Part shown: one piece after another, positions 38,780 to 49,825 of the stretch | Layout of the letters: each line of letters begins with the position of its first letter | Position numbering within the stretch: position 1 is the first letter of the stretch | DNA from: Dillenia suffruticosa | Lineage: Eukaryota > Streptophyta > Magnoliopsida > Dilleniales > Dilleniaceae | Reading direction: 5' to 3' | NCBI GenBank assembly: GCA_033439265.1 | Contig: JAVTVX010000034.1 | Coordinates: 21,094,501-21,158,500, forward strand | DNA length: 64,000 nucleotides | The notes under the pieces: model-generated | Database searches by the model: none | Seen by the model: the letters and a program-made list of their open reading frames with translations, nothing else | Told to the model about the DNA's origin: nothing | Program-made: the position numbers and the translations under genes

Positions 38780-41690
38780 ATCAATTTAAATATGAATGCA
38801 ACCAAATGGTTGATTCTTGACTATATGTTCCCTCAACCTTTTAATTATAATTGAGTTCACTCCCAATTTAATACATTTCTATTCATTTTTAATCTTAGCT
38901 TTTCTAGTTTTACTAATATCTATCTGAACATTTTCATTTTAAATGCATCCATTTTGTACACTTGTTATTTAATGACCAAACACTGATACCATATAATAAT
39001 TCATGTTTTACTACAGTTCTATGAAACTTCCTTTTTAACTATAATGACATCATACGTTCATAAAGAATTTCAGATACACTTCTCTATTTCATCTAATCCG
39101 TTTGAATCCAATGATTTACATTCTCACTATATTGTTATCGTTTTGAATGATAGATCTATAATATCTAAAACGTTCATCCTTTGATACATTCTGTTCCTTT
39201 AATTTAATCATTTTTCATTTATTCTGATGATTGTCACCAAATATACATCTTATATATTTAGTTTTTGGCCAACTCAATCTTAATCATATAGATTTGAGTG
39301 TGTCCCTTTATAACTCTAATTTAATATTAATGCTCTTTCTACTTTCATTAACCAGTATTATATAATCTGCGTAATGGATACGCCATGATACTTCATTTTG
39401 GATGTTCTTCATTATTTCATCTATTATTATTGTAAAAATGAGGAAACCTAAAACCAAATCTTGGTGTACCAATGTTAATTAGGAAGTTATCACTTAAACT
39501 TTCAAAAATTCTTACGTTGGTAACAACTTCTTTATATATATTTTTTATGAGATATATGCATTTCGAGGAGAACTCCTTCTTTATCAATGTCCATCACATC
39601 AATGTCTATCACAATATGTTTCTATGAATCTTATCTTATATTTTTTCTCGATTAATGAATACCATATACTAGTTTCTCTTCTATCATCTAACCGTCTCTA
39701 TTAAATATTTGAACAAGTGAATAGTTTTGATAGTGGATTGTTTTGGTATGAATTCAAATTGATTTTGAGATACACTTATTATGAATTTCAATCTATAATC
39801 TATCATTTTCTCCCACAATCTTATAATATGACTAATAAACTTAATTTTTCTATAATTAGAATAATCTTGTATATCACCACTGTTCTTATATAGTGGTAAA
39901 GTATGCGCTCCCTCCGTGTTTGAGGTATTTTCTTTATTTGTCAAATTTTGTTAAAAATATCTATCAATATTCCTATTTCAACTTTATTCAAACACTTTCA
40001 CACCTCAATAGGCATACTATTGGATCTTTTGGCTTTATTATTTTTTATTTTCTTTAAGGCATCTCTTATTTCAGGAAAATAAATATTACATTTAGAATTC
40101 TTATTAATCTCCTCTACAAATGTTGCGATATTATCAATATCTCTTGTACCCTCCATATTAAAGAGATCATCAAAATAATTTTTCTAATACTTTCTTATGT
40201 TTTCTTCAATGATACTATTGGTCTCATTCTTAATATGCCTAACACTATTTAAAATTTTTTCCTTCTTATCTCTTAATTTGACAATTCTATAAAACTCTTT
40301 TTTTTCGATCTTTAATTTCTAATTTCTTATATAATTTATTATACTTTTGTTTTTTGATTCGCGAATAATTATTTTCACCATTTTTTTTGCAATCTTGTAT
40401 TTTTCAAATGAATCGTTATCTCCATTACTTTTAATGTTCTAATGACAATCTCGTTTGATTTGTATAACAATTTGGATTTTCTCATTCCGTCACTATGACT
40501 CTTTACCAATTGGCACCTCACCCATCGATACTCGAAAAACCTTTTTACCCAAATATTTAATATTATTAGATATTTCTACTCACGTAGTTTTCAAATCAAC
40601 ATTAGTAGACCATGTAACTATTTGAATTAACTTGTCTTTAAAAGTTGTCACTTTTTCCTCTTTCAAGTTTCACCACTTAATTTTTGACTTCGTGAATTGA
40701 CAATTCTACTTTAATCTTTTAGGCACACGAACTAAAATTCTATGTTAAGTTGCTCAATTCTCTCATGTTATAACCTTATTGATCCTTATAAGTAATTTTA
40801 TCACATTTCCCAGTGAGAAAAAAATCTATTTGACTGACATTTAACCCATTTCTATATATAATTATGTACGACTCTTTTTTTTTATAAAAAAAATTATTTA
40901 CGAATATCAAATAGAATGTTGTGTCAAACTCAAAAATGGTATCGCTTGACTCATTCCTACTAGTAAGTCAAAATTTCAATGTGTTTCCCTCATTATTCTC
41001 ATCTATATGTCAATTTAGATCTCTTTCAATAAATAATTTTTCCCCATTATGTATGATTTGTACAAATACATCTAGATATTCCCAAACGCTGTTGCTTACT
41101 AATCACATCTATACCTATTTAAGATGAATAAATACTGATTATATTAATTATGTTTTCTCTACTAATAAGCATGACAAGCAAAATTTAATGCTCTTGCCTT
41201 GTGATCTCCACTAATCCTTTTATATCTTCTTATGGATAATTATTTATACCCAATTTTTAACTCTATCTTTACTTGTATACCAAATCTTATGGCCATAAGA
41301 CTCTATTTCTCTAATCTTCTCCCCTGCCCACATAGTTTCTTAGAGACACATAATATTAATTTTCTGTCAAGTTAATATTTCTCAAATCTCTCCTAACTTA
41401 TCGGTTAAGAATCTTATGTTTTAAATGATTAGGTGAATCCTATCTTTTTGGACTAATTTCTTTACCTGCATTTGTCTACATAAATACGGGAATCCTTGCC
41501 TATCTGATACCGTATCTAGGTGATGATGTGGTGCATCGCTTGCGGTCTTAGTGGCCCTTGCTAACTTGTCACTATATCTGGGATTCAATGCAGTACGTAA
41601 TTGAGAAGGGAATGCTCTAATAAATTTTCTATATTGGTATCTCATGCTGTTAATAAAAGGTTTTTTGCTAGATTTCAATCTACCACAATC
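38780..41690 (-). mobile_element. RTE-type LINE, decayed copy
   Basis: Minus-strand translation recovers the order of plant RTE LINEs. Near 41.4-41.7 kb is an N-terminal block (LNPRYSDKLARATKTASD, HHHLDTVSDRQGFPYLCRQM). Endonuclease-like fragments lie around 41.0-41.4 kb. Reverse transcriptase lies near 39.68-39.94 kb (LPLYKNSGDIQDYSNYR, LWEKMIDYRL, SVSQNQFEFIPKQSTI). The late block (KHELLYGTECW-like) is near 38.95-39.0 kb. It is riddled with stops and frameshifts and has no visible 3' repeat tail or target duplication, so it is old. Confidence 0.78.
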
Positions 41691-42102
41691 TTCTTTCTTT
41701 ACCTAGATCTAGGATCTACAATATTAAAAAAAAAAAACATAAAAGGGAAGGCAACCATGAATGAGGAGATGAAATCACTATACAAGAATGTGACATAGGA
41801 AGTTGTGGATTTACTACCAATAAAGAATCTAGTCAAATGTTAATAGATTTATACGGTGAAGTACCAAGTAAATGGTAGTATTAAATAGTTTAAAGCAAGA
41901 CTAGTAATAAAATGATACACTTAAATATATGGAATTAATTATACAGAGACATTCACTCTTGTAACTAAGATCAACACAGTTTGAGAATTTATCTTTAACT
42001 GCAAATTTAGATTGGACATTTCAACAGTTTGATATGAAGAATGTCCTTTTCCATGGTGATTTGTCTAAAGAAGTATACATGGATCTTTCACCAGGATGCA
42101 TG

Positions 42103-42169
42103 TAGCAACAACAATAACAATAACAACAATTTGAAACTTATTCCCAAATTTTGAGGTTGGCTTTCCATT
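42103..42169 (-). mobile_element. tiny RTE LINE/SINE 3' tail insertion with target duplication
   Basis: A 67-bp segment with CAA/TAACAA repeats, then cttattcccaaattttgagg and ttggct. This is the minus-strand 3' end typical of plant RTE LINEs and their SINE partners. It is bracketed by the 10-bp duplication AGGATGCATG (42093-42102, 42170-42179), inside the copia reverse transcriptase remnant. Confidence 0.75.
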
Positions 42170-45036
42170 AGGATGCATGACGATAAAAAAATTCAAAAGG
42201 TGTAAAAATTGAAGAAGTGATTGCATGTGTTAAAGTAGTCCCCAAGAGTATGGTTTGGAATGTTCACAAAATCAATGAGAACATTTGGGTATAGTCAAAG
42301 CAATTCAAATTATACTTTGTTCTTGAAGAAAAAACATGATAAGATTACAACAGTCATTGTGTATGTCAATACACAAAATTATCTGTCTAGAGAATTCACA
42401 ATGAAAAATCTAGGTCCTCTAAAACACTTTTTTGGGATTGAAGTTTCTTGATGAAGTATATGAATTTTCTTATCTCAAAGAAAGTACACGTTAAATCTTT
42501 TACAAGAGACTAGAATGTCAACCTATTTATACACTAACGAAAGAAGGTCTAAAAATGCATGCTCCACCCAATCAACACCAGTTGATAAAGGAAGATATCA
42601 AGGACTCAGGGAAGATTGATGTACTTCACTTATACAAGACTAAATCTCATGTATGCATTAAGTGTGGTGAGTCAATACATGCATAATCTTGGAGAGTAAC
42701 ATATGAATGCATTCATGCGTATCCAAAAGTATTTGAAGAGTGCTCCTAGGAAAGGACTTTTGTTAAAAAAAAAAAAAACTCAGATTACCAAAGCATAGAT
42801 GTATATACTGGTGTTGACTGGGCTGGTTCTGTGGATGACAGTGGATTTACTTTAGGTTATTTATCTTTGTAGAAGATAATCTTGTAACATGGAGAAGCAA
42901 GAAAAAAAAAATCGCTCAAGTGTGGAAGCCAAATTTAGAGGTATGGCACTTGAAGTTTGTGAGGCATTATGGCTAAGACTCATTTTACACGATTTACCAT
43001 GTTCATCTAAGCAACCAATCACATTGTTTTGCGATAATAAAGCAGCATGTTACATTGCTCACAATCTAGTACAACATGATCGTACAAAACAATTGAAGTG
43101 CACATATTCTTCATCAAGGAGAAATTAGATGAAAAGCTTACGAAATTATCCAAGATTTGATTAGAAGATCAGTTGGCTAACATCCTCACCAAAGTAGTGT
43201 TTTGAAACCCAGGCCAGTTCGACCGGTCAGACCAAAATCGGACCAACAGCTAGTCCGACCATCAACAATTGGTTTGGGTTTCTTAACATAACCGAATGTT
43301 GAAAAAATCGGTGAAAACCCTATTGGACCAGGAACCGAATTGAATCAGCTAGCTTTTTTTTTTTGTTTCTTTCTATCTTACTCTTGCAGCTTCAGGCCTT
43401 TACTTCGTCTCGCATAACCCTAGCTGCCTCCTGCTATTGGAGGGGAGATTAAAAAAAATGAACAATCACCAATTCTCTTGCTTCTTTTATCAAATTTGAT
43501 TTTTCTTTCTTGACCTTTCAAAGATTTCTATAACTTGAATATCGTTTTGTTTCGACCAATCCCATAGCTCCTATTTTCTTTTGGAGAAGTTCGACTCTCT
43601 CTCTCTCTCTCACAGATTTTGATTGCATCAACAGAGAATTTGAGGTGATTTTTTTGTTTGGGTTTTCTTGATTCTTGATTTCTCATATTGTGTATGCTAT
43701 GGCTTTTAGTCATGGTTTCTAGTCCAAAATTTTGATCCAAAATTCATAGCAACTCAAATTTTTTAATTTTGTTGTTTTTTCTGCCTCTATCATACCGTAC
43801 ATGGTTACCTTCCTTACTATCCAAATATACCCGCGGTGTTGAACTTCTACTTCCCCATGTTTGTGCTTTTCCCTATTAATTGATTGATGAAAATGATAGT
43901 AATAGTCACGGTCCCTATTTGAATGGTTGTACTTCTGAAGCTAAATAGAATATGTAAGTTCAGAGTACATTGATTGGGTTCAAGAGCCAGATCTTCGTAG
44001 GATTGATCAACGTATGTTTGAAATAGAAAGCAACTAAGATAGCAAAAGTTATAAATATTTAGTAATTATGTCTCTGGTTATCATCTTTCTTATATTTCGC
44101 TTGATTATTCTTTTATTTTGCCTTTAGTCCTATGAATTATATACATCCCATAATATAATTGACAAAGCATATCGTTCTATTAAATTTTGGACCATTATTT
44201 TTCTTGTGTATTATAGATCTATGGAGAGAACTATTGATTCACGCTCCACATTTATTGAGGGGAGATTTTGGAATAAGTATGAATGAACATCTAAGTGATG
44301 AAGGGAAAGGAATTTCTACTAATGAAGGGGTGAACAAAGGAAAAAGAAAGGCCAGCCATGGAATTGAATCTTATCTGTCGGCTTTTGATTCCACTCAACC
44401 GATTATCAAATCTTGTATGCAAAGTAAAGGAAAATGTCTTCAAATTGATATGGCTGTAACTATTTGGTTTTATGATACATGTATTCCCTTTAATGCTGTT
44501 AATTCACTATACTTTCAATAAGCAATATTAAGACTAACATCTATGGTTCATGGGTACAAAAGGTTCAACTTATCATGCATTTAGAGTAAATTTGTTAAAA
44601 GATGTTACAAAAACATATTGAATTATTTGTTGATAGTTTTCATAGTCAATGGACAGAAACTCGATGCACAATTATGGGATGCACAATTATGGGATGCACA
44701 ATTATGGGTGATGGTTGGAAAGATAGTAAATAAAAAAGTTTGATTAATTTTCTTGTTTATTGTTCTATTGAGATTGCATTTATTAAATCTATTGATGTTT
44801 CGGATATGGAGACAAAAGCAAAAACTTTGTGTAACTTGTTTTTGAAAGTTGTTGAAATAGTTGGAGTTGATAATATTGTTCGTATACTAACGGCCAATGC
44901 AAGTAGCTATAAGGTTACAAGAAGATTAGTTTCTATTAAATATCCATCTATTAATTGGTCTCCTTGTGCTACACATTGTTCCAATTTAATCATGAAGAAT
45001 ATTGGAGAAATGCCTAAATTGCAAACACATTATTCT

Positions 45037-47732
45037 TGTAACACCGAAAATTCAGTGTTTGAATTTTTAGTAAGTTCTTTTATATAATTTTGAAAAAATT
45101 TAGAATTATATTGGTTATGATATATTGAAAGAAACTATATGAACCTCTTTTTGATGAGTTGTTATAATATATAGAGGATCGATACATTTTGATATTGGGT
45201 TGATATATATTTAGGGGAAAGTTGATATATTCTCACGAGATTTGTTTTAGAAATGAATTTCTGAAAGTATGATTTTGTGTATCGATACATCTAATAGTTT
45301 AGGTTGGTAGATTTGATCTCTATCACAAATTTTCAGAGAGTATGATCTCATGTATCGATACATCCAATACTTTGGCTTAATCTTTGTCACAGATCTTTTG
45401 AGAGTATGATCTTATGTATCAATATATCCAATATTTTGGGTTGATACATTTACTCTCTGTCACAAATCTTTTGAGAGTATGATCTTATGTATCGATACAT
45501 CCAATACATTGGGTTAATACATTTAATCTTTGTCACAAATTTTCTGAGAGTATGATTTTATATATCAATACATCCAATACTATGCGTCGATACAAAATGA
45601 TGAAAAAAACAATAAACCAAATTAGAACTCTTGATTAATGAAGGGTAAAATGGTAAAAGATATTTCCACTAGAATTAGGATATTTAAACACAACTTTCTC
45701 ATTTTCTCTCCTACCTTTCGCGTATTGCACACCCTCTTACTCTCTCACCCTTCTGTCTCTCAATCTCTCTTGAAATCAACTACATCTCCATTAAACCCAC
45801 TCCATAAAATTCCAAACTCTCAATCAAACTCTTGGATAAAGATAGATTTAGGGAAAAACTTAGAATTTGATCCAAAAATGAAAAAAATTGGGATTTTTCG
45901 TAGCTAACATCCAAGACTCAATTCAACCTTGAAATTAAGGTAATTTCTTCCTCCTAAACTTAGATTTAATTTCATCATCAGTAAATTGAAATTGTTGTTG
46001 AGATTAGAGAGATTAAGTTTAGGGGAACATAAACCTAGGGTTTGTGATATAGTGGAAATTGAGAAAAAATTGATTAATCCTAATCCCATAAGTGATTATA
46101 AGTTGAATTTGTGTTGCATGTCATAGGTCAAGGCTTTTGAAACCTAAAGTGAGACTACATATCAACTTGGTTGTGGGTTGGAAATATTTACTCTCCTAAA
46201 AAGTGAGTGAATGTATAATTATGATTTTGAATGAGAAAATATTTTACTTGATTTTAAAATTATTGTAAAAATTCATTTACAAATTAGTTTGTGATTGTAC
46301 AATATCCAAAAAAAGAGTTTGAAATGAAATATGCATACAAATATTTAATTGAAATAATATACCATATTTATTTATCTATATTGAACACGTTGGTATTGAA
46401 CCCACGATTTGAGTAATGTTTGAACTAGTATGGTATGTTTGGATTCATGTTATGAGATTTGCGAAATGGTGTTTCGACTTGATAGAACAAGAGAAGTCGA
46501 CTTTTGACAGTTTGTTTATAAAGTCTGTTAGATAGGCTTTGAATTCATTATCTGCAGGTCTTTCAATGATTGCTTGAGGGACATTCGAAAGAGAGATATG
46601 GAAGAGGATAAGAAGAGGAGAAGGTAGTTAAGAATAGAAAAGGAAAGAGAGAGAGAGAAAGAAAGAATCAGAGGAGGCAAGAAGATGGACTTTATTTCTG
46701 AAAATCTGCTTTCTTATACTTTCCCTATGCACTACTTATACTTCCCTCCCCACAACTGCTCTAACCAATCTCTAACCACCTACTAACTAACCCGCTGACT
46801 AGGGTAAGGCCACCCCATTAACTATTCAAGCTATACACTCTCTCAGTTGTTACATAGTCGTGCTTGAGATGTGCCTCCGAGGTCATCCTCTCATATTAGC
46901 TTGGTAGCATCTCAAGGGAGGTATGAACCAATGCCAAGATTGGGGGTATTTGTGAATTAAAGAAACTTGAAACCTCTTGACGGTTTCGCCTTTGATCGTG
47001 GTAGACCATTGTTGGTAACTATATTTTTGGCAATCCATGAAATTGAAAAGGATATAAAATTAAATTGGATGCATTAATTTTATTTTTTCATGATTTATTT
47101 AAATTCATTTGTACTTGATGTTTGGTCTGGAACAATGAAATTTATGGATATAATGATAGTGACTTAGAATTATATTTGATATATTCACAATTACTCCTTA
47201 TTTATTGTCATAACTTGGTACTCCATTCACCGAGTATTATTATATACGCATCACAATTATTTCATTTTTCTATAGAGGAAACTTAGATCAAAATATTAAC
47301 AGTATTAGTATCTTATGACAAGATCATCTCGAACAACTCATTTCGAGTACTAGTTTTGTTTGAATTTTTTGAGAATTTTAGATGGATTGTTTGAGGCATT
47401 TTTGTATAAATTCACTTGGAAACCTATTTAACTTTTGTATTTTGATCGTTGGTTGGAATGGTATAATTCACGTTGAGGACCTCCATTTTTCTTTTTGAAG
47501 TTTATTTGGGAATTGTTTTCATTGGTTTTGACATGTATCCCTTGAGTAGGGACTTTGTTCATTGGACGACGCTGGTCTATTGGTTGGATAAGATTTGAGT
47601 GGCCAGACTGGCCCATGTTCTTATTTGGAATTATAATTGCCTTGTGGTACCTTGGAATATGGGGTGAGGCTCACATGTGTAGAGTAGTGTGGCGATTGTT
47701 GCGTCTTGAGACCTGCAGGTCGGGGTGTAATA
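45037..47732 (+). mobile_element. solo LTR of a long-LTR Ty3/gypsy family (Tekay-like), inside the hAT element
   Basis: Starts TGTAACACCG and ends GGTCGGGGTGTAATA. It is flanked by perfect 5-bp duplications ATTCT (45032-45036, 47733-47737). The hAT coding sequence continues across it, with no retroviral-type coding inside, so it is a solo LTR of 2696 bp. Internal landmarks are a tandem array, CT-rich sequence, and a block (ctccattcaccgagtatta, then tagaggaaacttagatc) shared with the LTR at 57734-59202. The closing TA rather than CA fits age. Lineage name is a guess from LTR layout. Confidence 0.82.
45237..45592 (+). repeat. tandem array, about 73-bp unit with TGTATCGATACAT palindrome
   Basis: About five units of gagagtatgatcttatgtatcgatacatccaatac... 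type, 64 to about 100 bp each, inside the solo LTR. Each carries a near-perfect palindrome around atcgat. It lies upstream of the LTR's CT-rich and TATA-like zone (about 45.66-45.75 kb), as U3 enhancer arrays do. Confidence 0.8.
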
Positions 47733-49187
47733 ATTCTTGCCTCTAGGATTCCAAAATTTGTATATAACTGCAAATGGATTATCAGTTGATTGAGACAAAG
47801 ATTTCATTGGAGAGAAATTCTTCACCTGCTAAAACTAAGCTTGTACCTCATTTATAGCTTTAAAATGCTGTTATGATCATAAAGAACATTTGGAGGTTTT
47901 GATCACTTCTACACAGTTTAAGAATGAGTTGAAAACTAATAAAGGTAAAGAAACGAGACATATTTTTTTTAGTAATGAATTTTAGAATGCTTGCTTGATC
48001 GGTGTGAAGATTATGGCGTCAGTGATACACTTATTGCATATATGTGACTTTGATATAAACCTTTATTGGGATATGTTTATGATGACATGTGAAGAGTGGT
48101 TAATGATATCAAAAAATTATTACAAAATAAGAAGAAATTGTATCAACCTTACATTGATATAATCGACAAAGATGTGATAGTATGTTGAAGAAAGACATTT
48201 GCTTTGTTGCTTTTTGGCTGAATCCAACACTTCAATATGAGAAAGACAGTCATTGTAATATGTCTAAAATTTGGAAAAGTGTGTTGGATGTTATGGGGAT
48301 GTTCAAAATTGAAGGAATGCAAAATGTGACGGATGAAATAACAACATTTAGGACAAGGAGTAAAAACTTTGGAATTGACTTTGCTATAAGCACATGTGAA
48401 ACTTCTCCTCTAGATAAATTCTAAATTGATTAATAGTTATTTTATATTGTAATCAGATTTATGGTTTTGTTTTCATTATATTGCAATGTGATGCGCTTGT
48501 TTTTTTTTTTTTATATATTATTTATGTTATGATTATAGAATTGATGAATCGTGGAGAGTATTTGGTGTTAATACTCTAAATTTGCAAAATATGACAATTA
48601 GATTTTTGAGTCAAACTGCATCTTTTTTGGGATATGAACGTAATTGGAGTGTATTTGAATACATCCATACAAAGAAAAGAAATACATTGGAGTATCAAAG
48701 GTTCAGTGATCTTGTTTATGTTCACTATAGCCTCTGTTTGAAAAATATGTAATAAATATAAAATTTTATAATTGTCGCTATTATTAAATTTTGTTTTGAT
48801 TTGAATGTCTGAGTTTCATGTTCTTTCGTGACTCATATATAAGAAGAGATATTATGATTCAATGAATTATAAGTCAATTGATAAAACAAAATTTTGGATA
48901 ATTGAAAAATTGTTATATTTGAGTAATGTTTCGTATTAAATGATGTTTGATGTTTATATAAATAAATTATGTTTTATCAATATTATATATTTTGATCATG
49001 ATTTGATAAACATTTGTGATTAGATATATTGATTTTTTAGATTATTAATATATTATAATTTAAATTAATTTATATCATCAGAATAACATCATTCGATTTT
49101 TTCATCTGATCTGATAGGTTTGATCTAGTGATCCATTGACTTCTTGGCACGACCGGTTCATAATTCGGTCCGAGATTCAAAGCATTG

Positions 49188-49825
49188 TACCAACGTGGTA
49201 AAAAAAAAAAAACAAGTGTTCTCCAAGATTTTAGGCATGTGGGGCATGTTTGATGATTATACTCCAACTTGAGAAGGAGTGTCCAAATATAAAGATATTA
49301 GTTGTCAAATCTCTGTAATTATGCTTTTATAATTTGAGATGGTTACAATTGCTCATTATAGTTGGGTGATAACAATCGGAGATTATGTTATTATGATTTT
49401 ATTTGTGTATAGCTTGACCGTTGGGAGTTTCAATAGTATCATCTATATATTCTATACATAATGAGTAAAAAATTACCATTCATTATATTTCTGAGAAAAT
49501 ATGTTGATAATGTATGTATAAAACAAGGTAAAAGGAGAAGTGAATAGCATGACCATAAAAAATCGGTGGCTCTGATACCATGTCAAAATAATTGATAATG
49601 AGAAGTGATATAAAAATATGAAATTTTAATGATTTATTGATTGAACTAAATTATTTAATAAATTGAATTTATATATAAAACATATCATTACAAATAATGA
49701 AATATTAAAAAAATGAAACTTAAATATTTTAAAAATCAAATCAATCACTGAAATATATTTAAGACATAAGATATCGAAACTAGCATAGCTAATTATTCAA
49801 ACTGGTCTTCATCTTCACACATTTT
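49188..49825. other. copia LTR piece and spacer downstream of kaurene synthase
   Basis: After 49280 (TGTCCAAATAT, following a purine tract) lies what is probably the 3' LTR of the copia remnant, with no clear right end. A tRNA-iMet primer-site-like motif in minus orientation (gctctgatacca, 49569-49580) suggests the edge of another, inverted copia piece. The remainder is AT-rich 3' flank of the kaurene synthase gene. Confidence 0.4.
49634..49639 (-). terminator. candidate poly(A) signal of kaurene synthase
   Basis: AATAAA on the minus strand about 190 bp after the stop codon, in very AT-rich sequence. Other near matches lie nearby. Confidence 0.4.

Larger units (their letters stand above)
44263..48752 (+). 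pseudogene. hAT transposase (DUF659 + hAT C-terminal dimerisation), dead
   Basis: The left half (to 45036) reads KGKRKASHGIESYLSAF, MAVTIWFYDTCIPFNAVNS, LINFLVYC, and ANASSYKVTRRL with WSPCATHCSNLIMKNIGEM, the DUF659 core. The right half (from 47738) reads ASRIPKFVYNCKWIIS, HKEHLEVLITSTQFKNEL, and the C-terminal dimerisation signature FLSQTASFLGYERNWSVFE, HTKKRN, DLVYVHYSLCLKN ending near 48752. Several stops and frameshifts are present in both halves, in addition to the LTR interruption. A 15-bp phrase (atgcacaattatggg) is repeated three times at about 44664-44709, in the conserved TIMGDGW region. It is not functional. Confidence 0.8.
43195..49187 (+). mobile_element. hAT-superfamily DNA transposon carrying a solo LTR
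   Basis: Terminal inverted repeats are imperfect. The left is TAGTGTTTTGAAACCC; the right, reverse-complemented, is CAATGCTTTGAATCTC. Both are followed by an accggtc phrase. Flanks CACCAAAG (43187-43194) and TACCAACG (49188-49195) match 6 of 8, fitting a degraded hAT 8-bp duplication. The interior encodes a DUF659/hAT-dimerisation transposase remnant and is interrupted by the LTR at 45037-47732. Without that LTR the element would be about 3.3 kb. Confidence 0.8.
41735..49279 (+). mobile_element. Ty1/copia remnant (RT-RNase H), interrupted by a hAT insertion
   Basis: From about 41.74 kb a decayed copia reverse transcriptase is readable (MNEEMKSLYKN, then QQFDVKNAFLHGDL-like pieces). The RNase H part around 42.8-43.1 kb follows (EAKFRGMALEVCEALWLR, LFCDNKAACYIAHN), running to a LANILTK block. 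There the hAT element (43195-49187) splits it. The end resumes after 49188 with a purine tract just before 49280. Gag, protease and integrase are absent to the left. Broken, many breaks, old. Confidence 0.75.

Noticed and set aside
45237-45592. CRISPR-like array
   Set aside because: Head-to-tail units without unique spacers, in plant DNA inside an LTR.
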